The translations under genes and the position numbers were made by a program. DNA of 29,885 nt from Verrucomicrobiota bacterium (lineage in GTDB: Bacteria; Verrucomicrobiota; Verrucomicrobiia; Opitutales; Opitutaceae): the NCBI GenBank assembly GCA_023386835.1, contig JAEWIY010000079.1, positions 1 through 29,885 on the forward strand. Reading direction: 5' to 3'. The notes under the pieces are model-generated. The model was given only the letters and a program-made list of their open reading frames with translations. It ran no database searches and had not been told where the DNA came from. Below, piece by piece: positions 1-8,512 of the stretch. Numbering within the stretch: position 1 is the first letter of the stretch; each line of letters begins with the position of its first letter.

Positions 1-346
1 GCATGAAGGCCGATTGCACGAGTCCGGTCGCAAACGCGACGACGCTCCACAGCACGAGACTCAAAACGACCATGACCCGCTTCGAACAGCGGTCCGCGAG
101 TTGGCCCGCAAGCGGGCAGCAGGCGCCATACACCCAGAGGAAGATCGAGCCCGTGAGACCCAGTTGCTCGTCACTCAGCCCGAGGTCCGTGCGAAGCACA
201 GGGAACATCGAGAACACCGCCTGCCGGTCGGTGTAGTTCTGAAAATAGGCGCCCCACATCAACAGCACGAGCAATGCAGCGGATCCGCCTGTCGCCGCGG
301 AGGCGCCGGACGGTACCGCGACAGGACTGCGCTTGAAGGCGGGCAT
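1..346 (-). CDS. MFS transporter, N-terminal part (cut by window edge)
   Basis: The first 115 codons of a major facilitator superfamily permease run off the left edge. The start at 346 follows the stop of the GntP-like gene by only 9 bases, so the two are co-transcribed. Visible features are a hydrophilic 22-residue lead, a first membrane segment (ALLVLLMWGAYFQNYTDRQA) with the NYxDRQ signature common in anion/sugar-acid MFS carriers, a second segment (TGSIFLWVYGACCPLAGQLA), the family motif A as GQLADRCSKR between segments 2 and 3, and a third segment. The family moves small organic solutes, often with protons, across the inner membrane. The substrate cannot be read from this part. A sugar acid or hexuronate is plausible from the operon context, but that is inference. 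Confidence 0.85.
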   Translation of the reverse strand, partial: MPAFKRSPVAVPSGASAATGGSAALLVLLMWGAYFQNYTDRQAVFSMFPVLRTDLGLSDEQLGLTGSIFLWVYGACCPLAGQLADRCSKRVMVVLSLVLWSVVAFATGLVQSAFM

Positions 347-355
347 GGCAGCGGG

Positions 356-1666
356 TCAAAGACCGAGTTCGAAGAGCAGCAGACAGAGTGCGAGTCCCGC
401 CGCCGGCAGGATCACCGTGAGCGCGCCGATCGGACCATATGCATCTCGATGGGTCTCACCGCAGATCGCGCGCACGGTGGTCACGACGTAGCCGTTGTGT
501 GGAAGCGAATCCAGGCCTCCCGACGAGATAGCCACCGCACGATGCAGGTGCTCCGGATTCACGCCGCTCTCCAGGTAGCCGGGCGCCAACAGCGGCAGCG
601 CCACCGCCTGTCCGCCCGAAGCCGATCCGGTCATCGCCGCGATGACGGTGACCGCGATCGCCGCCCCCGCCAGCCCGCCCATACCGGAGTGGGTCAACCA
701 GTCCACTCCCGCGACGAAGGCCGGCGCGTTCTTCGCCACCGCCCCGAAGCCGACGACCGCAGCGGTGTTTCCGATGGCCACCAGCGCACCGATGCTGCCC
801 TGCGCCAGAGCGTGCCCGGGGTTGCGCAGGTACTTCCGGCACATCAGCGCGATCGCCAGCGATCCCGACAACAACGAGACGATCAACGCCGAGGTCTGAA
901 ACCGCTCGTGCAGCCAGAAGGAGATGACCAGCACCACGAGCGGCGGAAGGAGCGCGCTCCAGAGGGGCGGCAGGTCTGTCCGCGCGGCCACCGGATCCCC
1001 CACCCGCCCCTCGAACTTCTCACCGGCCGCCTTCGCGCGCATCAGCATGCGCCTCAGCCACCAACTGCCGACGACGATCATGAAGGCGGCGGTGATGAAG
1101 CTGGCTTCCCATGCCGCCCAGGGCGACGTATTCAGGAACTGAATCGGAATCCAGTTCTGGATCTCGGGAGAGCCGGCCGAGGTCATGGTGAAGGTGATCG
1201 AACCGAACGCCATCGCGCCGGGGATGAACCGTCGCGGCAGGTCCGCCGCACGGAAGAGCACGAGCGCGGTCGGATAGACGGAGAATGCGACAACGAAAAC
1301 GCTGACGCCGCCGTAGGTGAGAATGGCGCACGCCGCGACAATGCCGAACGCCGCCCGCGACGCGCCAATGCGCGCCATCACCCACTGCGCAACACGGTCC
1401 GCCGCACCCGAGTCCTCCATCATCTTCCCGAAGAGCGAGCCCAGCAGGAACATGAAGAACCAGCTCGCAATGAAGCTGCTGAACCCCTCCATGTAGAGAG
1501 CTGTCAGGCTCGCTCCACCGTCCGCCAGCGGCGGCAGGAGCGCGATGCCGCTCGTGAGCGCGATGACCAGCGCGCACACCGGCGTCGCAAGAAAGAGATT
1601 CATTCCCCGCATTGTGAGCACGATCAGGAGGCCGAGTGCGAAGAGGAGTCCGATGAGACTGAGCAT
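356..1666 (-). CDS. GntP-family sugar-acid/H+ symporter-like permease
   Basis: This 436-residue integral membrane protein has about twelve hydrophobic segments. The LTYGGVSVFVVAFSVYPTAL segment and the SAGSPEIQNWIP and TGSASGGQAVALPLL stretches resemble the GntP (gluconate:H+ symporter) family, which imports gluconate, other aldonates, D-serine or similar hydroxy acids. I chose the ATG at 1666 because the hydrophobic N-terminus begins there (MLSLIGLLFALGLL). An in-frame ATG at 1714 would add 16 polar residues, and neither start has a strong ribosome binding site. It lies 102 bases after the LamG-protein gene and directly before an MFS gene. In an operon encoding a periplasmic sugar dehydrogenase, an importer for the oxidised product is a sensible partner. 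That role is inferred, and the exact substrate is unknown. Confidence 0.82.
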   Translation of the reverse strand: MLSLIGLLFALGLLIVLTMRGMNLFLATPVCALVIALTSGIALLPPLADGGASLTALYMEGFSSFIASWFFMFLLGSLFGKMMEDSGAADRVAQWVMARIGASRAAFGIVAACAILTYGGVSVFVVAFSVYPTALVLFRAADLPRRFIPGAMAFGSITFTMTSAGSPEIQNWIPIQFLNTSPWAAWEASFITAAFMIVVGSWWLRRMLMRAKAAGEKFEGRVGDPVAARTDLPPLWSALLPPLVVLVISFWLHERFQTSALIVSLLSGSLAIALMCRKYLRNPGHALAQGSIGALVAIGNTAAVVGFGAVAKNAPAFVAGVDWLTHSGMGGLAGAAIAVTVIAAMTGSASGGQAVALPLLAPGYLESGVNPEHLHRAVAISSGGLDSLPHNGYVVTTVRAICGETHRDAYGPIGALTVILPAAGLALCLLLFELGL

Positions 1667-1768
1667 GTGAGGGCAATGGGAGAACAGGCCGTCCCCCTCC
1701 ACAGGAGCCGGCACGGAAGTGGAAAGCGGGTATGGGCTGGGGTAGTTCGGCCGGCCTGGAAGGGCCGC

Positions 1769-2677
1769 CTAGCGAGGGGCTGACGCGGGCGGAGCGAACG
1801 CGGGCTGCGGCGCCAGGGCACCCACTCCACCGGCAATTGTATTCAAGAAAGCAATATCCTCCTCGCTTAGGGCCCGGTCAAAGACAGCAAGGTCGTCGAT
1901 GCCGCCGACGTAGGACCAGCCGAGCGCGAGGATGATGTCATCGGTGTTCCACTCGAAGGTCAGATCCCAGCCGGAGATCGTGCCTGCGGGACGTCCATCG
2001 AGATACAGTTTCCCCGACGCCTCCCGACCCGCGTTGATCCGATCGAAGGTGAAGACGACGTGCACCCAGCGTTCACGCGAGAATTCCGCCGCCTCCGGCT
2101 GCACCATCGGCCGCTCCGAAACCGGAATCTCGTCCCACGCCCGCCCGGTTGGATTCCACCGCGCGTTCGGAGGCACAATGCCATAACGAAACCGGCGTTG
2201 TTCTCCGGGCGACCACTCGATGAAAAGCGCACCCTTCTTGAAGTCGTCGGAAAGGATCATCACCGGATCGCAATAACCGTCCGGCAGGTCCGCCTCCGGA
2301 GTTGTCCGCAACCAGACCGATACGCTGCCGCTGATTGTGCCTTCCCGCGGTACGATGATGTCCCCGCCGCGGTACATCAGCCGCCCGGCGCGCGCCTCCG
2401 CGCGGACCAGCGAGCCGCCAAAGCGGCCCTGATCCGGATCGATCTGAAGATGCGCGTCAGCACGCGCCGGACGCCCACCTTGCTGCCGCTCGGCACGATT
2501 GGTGAACTCATAAAGCGTTGGATCGCCTCGACTGAAGTCCGCTGCGAAATCCCTGTCGAACGACGCGTGCATCCGCAGCGCCTCCCGCAGGCGTTCGCGC
2601 GGACTGTCCTCGCCACATACCGCAAGCGGAAGCAGGCCTGCAAGGACTACGCTCATGACTCTAAGAGGCGAATTCAT
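1769..2677 (-). CDS. Exported LamG/concanavalin A-like domain protein
   Basis: This 302-residue protein has an N-terminal signal sequence (MNSPLRVMSVVLAGLLPLAVCGED). The cysteine in LAVC could be a lipoprotein cysteine, but the lipobox is imperfect. The remainder is one LamG/ConA-like beta-sandwich: an early SFDRDFAADFSRG segment typical of these sandwiches, SVSVWLRTTPE, ERWVHVVFTFDR, SGKLYLDGRPAGT, and the closing GGIDDLAVFDRALSEEDIAF. The C-terminus is a short Ala/Pro tail. Such domains bind carbohydrate or act as adhesive modules, and no catalytic residues are apparent. The ATG at 2677 overlaps the stop of the giant fusion gene as ATGA, implying translational coupling. It may hold substrate near the fused enzyme, but this is inference. 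Confidence 0.8.
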   Translation of the reverse strand: MNSPLRVMSVVLAGLLPLAVCGEDSPRERLREALRMHASFDRDFAADFSRGDPTLYEFTNRAERQQGGRPARADAHLQIDPDQGRFGGSLVRAEARAGRLMYRGGDIIVPREGTISGSVSVWLRTTPEADLPDGYCDPVMILSDDFKKGALFIEWSPGEQRRFRYGIVPPNARWNPTGRAWDEIPVSERPMVQPEAAEFSRERWVHVVFTFDRINAGREASGKLYLDGRPAGTISGWDLTFEWNTDDIILALGWSYVGGIDDLAVFDRALSEEDIAFLNTIAGGVGALAPQPAFAPPASAPR

Positions 2678-5600
2678 CGCGAAGTTGCGGCGGGTTGCGC
2701 GCTGGTCTCGAGCGCTTGGAGCTCGGACGCGGTCCATGGTTTCGTGCGGCCAGCCGACAGCGCGCGGACGCGTTTCACGTCGTCGACCGTGACAGGAGAC
2801 GATTCGTTGCCCCACGACCGGCGGATGTAGGTTACGATGCCTGCAATCTTCTCGTCATCGAGCACCCCGGGCGTGGCGCCGAGACCCGGCATGAGCATGT
2901 CCCAGCGTTGTCCGCGGACTTCGACCGGACCTGCCAGGCCATGGATGATGATTTCCGTCGGAACGCGGGGGTCGCCCTCGACCCATTCCGAACCCGCCAG
3001 CGGCGGTGCCACGCCGGTCAGGCCCATCCCGTCAGACTGATGACACGCGGCGCAGATCAACGCGTACTGCGTTCGCCCCAGATCGAAGAGCTGCTGCTCG
3101 GCTCCCGTCAGCGGACGCACGTCCTCACGGGCCGTCCGCCCGTCGCCCGGCCACGAGATGCGATCAACCAACGCCGCCGCGAACTCGGCCAAATCAGGCT
3201 CGCCGCCGCTCTGCAGCCTGTCCACGAGCGCCGGTTTGCGGTCGATGCGCACCGGTTCATCGGCTGCCGCTACAGCAACGGCTCCCCGCAGCGCCGCCTG
3301 CACGCCCCACGTCGGCAATCCGTCCCGATTGGTCCATTCCAGCAGCCTGAGAACATCGGCGCCCTGCCGGCGTGTCATGACCGCGAACGCGAGCTGCTCG
3401 ACGAACACCGCACGCAGACGGTTCTCCGCCAGGCGCTCACCTGCAAAGAGGCGCTCGAGAAACGCGACTTCGTGTCCACCGACTCCGGCCGCTGCCGCCG
3501 TCGCGAGAGCCTCGTCTGAACCGGTCCGGAGCATCCGCAGCATGACCGGCCATGCGCGCTCCGGATCGTCCCGCCCCAGGGTGAGCATGACTTGCGCGCG
3601 TACCCGTGCATCGGGATCCGCGGCAAGCGCGTCGCGCTGCGGGCGGAGAGTCGCGCGCGCCTGCGCAGGCAATCCTTCGCTGATCCGGATCGCGGCGGCA
3701 CGAACGCGCGCATCGGTATCCTCGAGACCGCTACGCATGATCGCGAGATCGATGCTCGCAAGGCCCTCCAGCGTCCACAGCGCATGCAGCCGTCCCAGCG
3801 GATTCTTGCCGCCGGTCACCTGCGCCTGCAGCGCCGGCACGGCTTCGGTCGCGTTGCGCTGCACGAGAAGCCGCTGCGCCGTGTCGCGAACCCACCCGTC
3901 CGGCGATGCCAGGTGCCGAACGAGCTGCGCCGGGCCGTCACGATCGAACCGGACCGGTGCGGGCGCTGCGCCTTCGCGCGGCACGATGCGGTAGATCCGG
4001 CCCGTCTCGGTGAAGTGTCCGACGTCGCGTCCGAGCACCTGCTTGCGCAGGTACTCGGTCACGTAGCGCTTGTGCTCGATGATGCCGGTGTACATGTCGG
4101 CGATGTAGAGCGCGCCATCCGGACCGGAATCGAGAAAGACCGGACGGAACCGCTCGTCGGTCGACGCGAGGAACTCCCGCAGCGCCTCGGCGGGCTCCGC
4201 GGCGAGACCGACACCGTCGGACGTGAGGCGGAAGCGTTTGACCAGGTTTCCGACCGGGTCGGCGACAAAGACATTGCCCCGGTACGCCTCCGGGAATCGC
4301 ACGCCCCGATAAACGAAGGGCGACGAAGCCGCGGTGAACTGCTTGAGCGTGCCATCGGGCCGGAGATCCGATGCGCCGAGCGTCACCATCGGCGTCACTC
4401 GAACGGGATGAACCGACTTGTCCTCCACGATCGGAACCCCGGCGAGCGGCTGGCCACGGACGTTGCGCATGGCCGCGAGGTTGATCCCGCCGCGCGGCAG
4501 CAGGTACTCCGCCGGCACGAGGTCGACGTGCAGGGGCGAGGCGTTGTAGTTGTAGAACAGCCGTCCCGTATCATCCTGGCTGATTCCCCACTGCCCGCGG
4601 AACAGCGTGCGCTCCGCCATCAGCCGGCCGTCCTGGTAACGATGCCGTTGCGCGTGCTTCGCGGAGTACATCCAGTTGTCGATCGCCGGAAGAAGGCCGT
4701 TGGCCGAGTGCTCGGGGTTGCCGGCTTCGCCGTAGTCCTCGGCGAGCAGGATCTTCTCGTCGGCCACGAGGTCGCCGTCGGTGTCCTTCGCGAGCCAGAT
4801 GCGCGGTGGCTCCGCGACCAGCACGCCGCCGGGCACGAACGCGAGCGTGCGCGGCATGACCAGCCCGTCGAGGAAGGGCGTCGCATGATCCATCCGTCCG
4901 TCGCCATCGCGGTCCTCGAGCACCATGACGCGCCCGCTCGGGTCGTCCTCGCCCGCTCCGTCGATGTCGCGCATGTAGCCGGGCATCTCCACGACCCACA
5001 GGCGCCCCGCTTCGTCGAATCGCATGAACACCGGCCGGACGATCATCGGTTCCGCCGCAACGAGTTCGATCCGGAAACGCTCATCGAGGACGAAGCTTCC
5101 GAGAGCGTCCTCCGGAGAAAGCACCGGCGACGGGGGAATCGGAACGGTTTCCCAAATCTTGTCGGCCGCGTCTCCCTCGTAACCGGGATAACTCAGCCAC
5201 CACTTGCCCTTCGGATGCCCGGTGTGGCTCCACCAGGCGTCGCCTCCCTCCGGCTTCCGTTGAAACTCCGGCGGGATCAGCGCAAACACCTCTCGCAGCA
5301 GAATGTCTTCCGCGGTCGGATCGAGCCGTGCGGGCACACCGTAGTTGAACCGCGAACCATCGACCTCCCACCCCCCCTGGGGCAGCGCCTCGGCCGTCGG
5401 GATGTACGCCGGCGAGTCGTTTGAATACGCGTTCACCCAGATGCGACCGGCATCCAGCTCCTCCTTCAGTCGCAGGCCATAGCCGGAAAACACCTCGCCT
5501 GCCAGGAACACCATCGCAAGGTCGTGCCCGAACAGCCACGTCTGCACGACATAGGGAATACTGTCATCCAATGTCTCACCGCGCTTCAGCCGCTCGAGCT

Positions 5601-8481
5601 GCGAACGCGCGAACATGTTGTCATGCCGCTCCCAATACGCAGCACCCGCCGGCTTCTGCAACGGCAGCTCGAAGCGCACGAGCTTGCTCTCCGGCGCGCC
5701 GTGCAGCGGACGCATCGGCGCGGCGAGGACCTCCTGCACCACAGCCGCCGCCTGCCGGCCGGGCGTCAGCGGGTCCTGCCCGCGGAAGTAGATGTCCTTG
5801 GGATTGATGTCCCCCGCACATCCGATGGTCACGAGCGCAAGCGCACCGGGATTGCGTGTCTCGATCTCCGCCTGTGCCACGCCCATCCAGTCGCCGTGCA
5901 CGCTTGGCCTCTGCCAGCAGACGCCGTGACACGCGTAACTGAACCACACGGCGCGCAGCGCGCCGTCGGCATCGCGCACCGCGAGCACCGGCAGGTCGTG
6001 GTCGACGTCACCCTCGGGATTGTCGCCGAAGCCCACGACCCTGCCCTCCTTCAACAGTCGCCGGTGCATGCCAAAGTCAGCCGTGCCGATCGCGTACGAA
6101 AGGCGCGCGGGGCGCCGTGTCGCGAGCGCCTCCTTGGCCACCTCGACCAGGCGCTCCATCAACCATTCTCCGTAGGCACGAATCTCCGCGGATTGGTCCG
6201 CGGTCGGCTCCTGCCGGAACACGTAGGGCGCCACGGACTCGAGCGCGGGCGCGCTGTGGTTGTGCGACGCGGTGAAGGCGAGACGCGACCGGTCCGAAAA
6301 GTCCGACTCGTTTTTCAGCCGCGCCATCAACTCCTCCGCCATCTTGTCGCTGACGCCCAGCAGATCCGTGGTGACGAGCAGAACGGTTTCCTCGCCGCTG
6401 CCGATCGCCATCGCCTTGGCAAAAATCCGCTGCGCGACCTCCGAGACGCTGACTGCGCGCTCCCCGCGGGGAAAACCGTGCAGCCGCACCGGCGCCTGCG
6501 GGGTGATGTCGACCCGTGCGACACCAACGGGGACAAGCGGACCTTCTTGCCCCGTCGCAGCGGACTCCGATGCCGACCCGCCAACCGCTGCCGGCGTGGG
6601 CGCCTGCGCGGCATCGAGTTCGCGCAGCGCGCGAGCGAGGGTCCATTGGACCATCAGGAAGAGATTCGCGGGCGACTCCGGACCCCGCTGTTCGGCCGCC
6701 GCGCGGCGGATCGCCGGCAGGATCGGCCGTGCTTCCTCGTCGATGCGGTCGATCACGTTCGCCGCCGCAAGCCGCACGACAGGCGCCTCGCTGGACAGCG
6801 AACGTTCGAGGACCGGTAGCCCGGGTCCGGGTTGTCCCAGATAGCTGAGAGCCTCGGCCGCGGCGATCGCCACCTCGGCAAACTGGTCCGTCAGCGCGGC
6901 CTGCAGGTCCTGCGCGGCCGGAGCCGCCTCCCTGCCCAGCGTCGCCAGGCCCGTCGCCGCCCAGAAACGGACCGGCGGATAGGGATCCTTCAGGGCCCGC
7001 CTCAGATCCGGTACCGCGGACGCGCCGCGCTCGACCAACCGGACCGTCGCAATGCAGCGATCGATCAGGTAGGCATCGCTTTGGCCATAGTTGTATTCAC
7101 TGTCCTGTGACAACTCTCGCAGCATCTGCTCCGGGATGAATCCGGTGTCGCGGGTGCGGCGGACCCAGTCGAAATGCTCCTCGCGAAGGCGCTTCAGGAC
7201 CGGAGCATGCGCGTGATCGGCGCTGAGGTTGTTCAGTTCGTCCGGATCGGTCGACAGATCGTACAACTCCTCGAGCGGCTTCCGGCCGGCCATGAAGGCC
7301 GCCAGACCCGGAGGCAGCGCCTTGTCGGCGGCGAGACGGCGGAACGCCTTCGACGTCTCGAGCAGGTCCATGTAGTCGAGCCACGGAAAATGCGGCAGGT
7401 GCGGAAGGTAGTTCCGGTGATATTTGAACCGTCCGTCACTGACCGTGCGGTTCATGTCGATGCGTTCGTCCATGCGGTCCCGGATCGCGTAAACATGCGA
7501 GCGCGGAGCCGTCGTCGCCGGTCCGAGGAAGGCCTTTCCCTGCATCGTCGAAGGAACCGGCAGGTCGACCATCGAAAGGACCGTCGGAGCCAGATCGACC
7601 AGGCTGACCAGCCGGTCGTCCGTGGTCCCAGGCGACGCGGGCACGCGGTGTCTCCATTTTTCGGGTACATGCACCAGCAGCGGCACGTGCAGACCGGCCT
7701 CGTAGATGAACTGCTTGGCCCGGGGCAGGCCGGCGCCGTGGTCCGAGAAGAAGATCACGATCGTATCCTCGCTAAGTCCGGCCTCTTCGAGCTCGCGCAG
7801 AAGATCTCCGACACGATGATCCGCGGCCGAAATCAGCTCGAGATAACGCGCCCATTCCCGTCGGACCGCCGGATCATCCGGCAGCCAGGAAGGCAGGGTC
7901 ACCCGGGCCGGATCCTGGCGCTGGTCCGGGGTGAGCCGCTGCGTCAGCCGGGCGTACGCCTCGTCGTCGAAGCGCAGCCGGCTCTCATGGGTGACCATGA
8001 GATTGAATACACTGAAAAAGGGCTGCCCCGACCCGCGGTTGCGCCAATGGGCGTCGCGCGCGGAGGCGTCCCACGCATCCGGAGGCGTCTCGAAGTTGTA
8101 GTCCTCCTTGAAATTGTTGGTCGTATAATAGCCGCGTTCACGAAGGATCTGCGGGAGGATCTTCAGCTCCGGCGGCAGTGTCGCGAGGCTCCGCATGTGC
8201 TGGGAACCGATCGTGGACGCATAGCGGCCACTGATCAGGGTCGAACGTGACGGCGCGCACACGCCCGCCACCGCGAAGGCACGGGTGTAGCGAACGCTCC
8301 GGCTCGCGAGCCGGTCCAGGTTCGGCGTACGTGCATCGGGATCGCCATAGCAGCCGAGGTTGGGACTCATGTCCTCGGTGGTGATCCAGACGACGTTCGG
8401 GCGGTCCGCCGCGTTCGCGACAAGCGCGGCGGCGGCAACCAGGAGCGAGCCGAACAGTGGGCGAAGGAACGAAAGTGTCAT
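2674..8481 (-). CDS. Giant exported fusion: S1 sulfatase + HEAT + ceramidase-like + PVC propeller dehydrogenase + HEAT + cytochrome c
   Basis: This is one uninterrupted frame of 1935 residues. The frame is open further upstream, but the ATG at 8481 begins a signal peptide (residues 1-24, ending VANA) and lies 31 bases after the upstream sulfatase stop. In order: type I sulfatase (26-470) with TTEDMSPN metal-site motif, formylglycine cysteine Cys75 in CAPSRS, and SDHGAG at 246-251; HEAT repeats (478-622); an Ala/Ser/Gly/Pro linker (623-649); a neutral-ceramidase-like domain (650-1110) with His740/His742, His852, Glu996 and Tyr1026 at zinc-ligand positions, but GDINP at 890-894 where true ceramidases carry the nucleophilic serine; a PVC-type propeller dehydrogenase (1120-1505, MRFDEAGRLWVVEMPGYMRD); HEAT repeats (1513-1760); and a cytochrome c domain with CAACH at 1810-1814 and a likely axial Met1864. 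It should act in the periplasm or at the outer membrane, removing sulfate and oxidising a sugar. Pairs of these modules are familiar in PVC bacteria; the full chain is not one I recognise. Confidence 0.9.
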   Translation of the reverse strand: MTLSFLRPLFGSLLVAAAALVANAADRPNVVWITTEDMSPNLGCYGDPDARTPNLDRLASRSVRYTRAFAVAGVCAPSRSTLISGRYASTIGSQHMRSLATLPPELKILPQILRERGYYTTNNFKEDYNFETPPDAWDASARDAHWRNRGSGQPFFSVFNLMVTHESRLRFDDEAYARLTQRLTPDQRQDPARVTLPSWLPDDPAVRREWARYLELISAADHRVGDLLRELEEAGLSEDTIVIFFSDHGAGLPRAKQFIYEAGLHVPLLVHVPEKWRHRVPASPGTTDDRLVSLVDLAPTVLSMVDLPVPSTMQGKAFLGPATTAPRSHVYAIRDRMDERIDMNRTVSDGRFKYHRNYLPHLPHFPWLDYMDLLETSKAFRRLAADKALPPGLAAFMAGRKPLEELYDLSTDPDELNNLSADHAHAPVLKRLREEHFDWVRRTRDTGFIPEQMLRELSQDSEYNYGQSDAYLIDRCIATVRLVERGASAVPDLRRALKDPYPPVRFWAATGLATLGREAAPAAQDLQAALTDQFAEVAIAAAEALSYLGQPGPGLPVLERSLSSEAPVVRLAAANVIDRIDEEARPILPAIRRAAAEQRGPESPANLFLMVQWTLARALRELDAAQAPTPAAVGGSASESAATGQEGPLVPVGVARVDITPQAPVRLHGFPRGERAVSVSEVAQRIFAKAMAIGSGEETVLLVTTDLLGVSDKMAEELMARLKNESDFSDRSRLAFTASHNHSAPALESVAPYVFRQEPTADQSAEIRAYGEWLMERLVEVAKEALATRRPARLSYAIGTADFGMHRRLLKEGRVVGFGDNPEGDVDHDLPVLAVRDADGALRAVWFSYACHGVCWQRPSVHGDWMGVAQAEIETRNPGALALVTIGCAGDINPKDIYFRGQDPLTPGRQAAAVVQEVLAAPMRPLHGAPESKLVRFELPLQKPAGAAYWERHDNMFARSQLERLKRGETLDDSIPYVVQTWLFGHDLAMVFLAGEVFSGYGLRLKEELDAGRIWVNAYSNDSPAYIPTAEALPQGGWEVDGSRFNYGVPARLDPTAEDILLREVFALIPPEFQRKPEGGDAWWSHTGHPKGKWWLSYPGYEGDAADKIWETVPIPPSPVLSPEDALGSFVLDERFRIELVAAEPMIVRPVFMRFDEAGRLWVVEMPGYMRDIDGAGEDDPSGRVMVLEDRDGDGRMDHATPFLDGLVMPRTLAFVPGGVLVAEPPRIWLAKDTDGDLVADEKILLAEDYGEAGNPEHSANGLLPAIDNWMYSAKHAQRHRYQDGRLMAERTLFRGQWGISQDDTGRLFYNYNASPLHVDLVPAEYLLPRGGINLAAMRNVRGQPLAGVPIVEDKSVHPVRVTPMVTLGASDLRPDGTLKQFTAASSPFVYRGVRFPEAYRGNVFVADPVGNLVKRFRLTSDGVGLAAEPAEALREFLASTDERFRPVFLDSGPDGALYIADMYTGIIEHKRYVTEYLRKQVLGRDVGHFTETGRIYRIVPREGAAPAPVRFDRDGPAQLVRHLASPDGWVRDTAQRLLVQRNATEAVPALQAQVTGGKNPLGRLHALWTLEGLASIDLAIMRSGLEDTDARVRAAAIRISEGLPAQARATLRPQRDALAADPDARVRAQVMLTLGRDDPERAWPVMLRMLRTGSDEALATAAAAGVGGHEVAFLERLFAGERLAENRLRAVFVEQLAFAVMTRRQGADVLRLLEWTNRDGLPTWGVQAALRGAVAVAAADEPVRIDRKPALVDRLQSGGEPDLAEFAAALVDRISWPGDGRTAREDVRPLTGAEQQLFDLGRTQYALICAACHQSDGMGLTGVAPPLAGSEWVEGDPRVPTEIIIHGLAGPVEVRGQRWDMLMPGLGATPGVLDDEKIAGIVTYIRRSWGNESSPVTVDDVKRVRALSAGRTKPWTASELQALETSAQPAATSR

Positions 8482-8512
8482 GGGTCGTGGGGCTGCAGGA
8501 AGGGTTGATGCG

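Noticed and set aside
1740..1768. Inverted GGCC-rich sequence after the LamG gene as a terminator.
   Set aside because: The stem is only four to five bases with a large loop and no T-run, and genes on both sides look co-transcribed.
14..1783. Long plus-strand open frame opposite the GntP-like and MFS genes.
   Set aside because: Its translation is a low-complexity Arg/His/Glu-rich string without domains; the minus strand encodes clear membrane proteins. It is a high-GC antisense frame.
3592..5424. Long plus-strand open frame (about 610 codons) opposite the giant fusion gene.
   Set aside because: Arg/Val-rich shadow of the minus-strand coding sequence with no recognisable domain.
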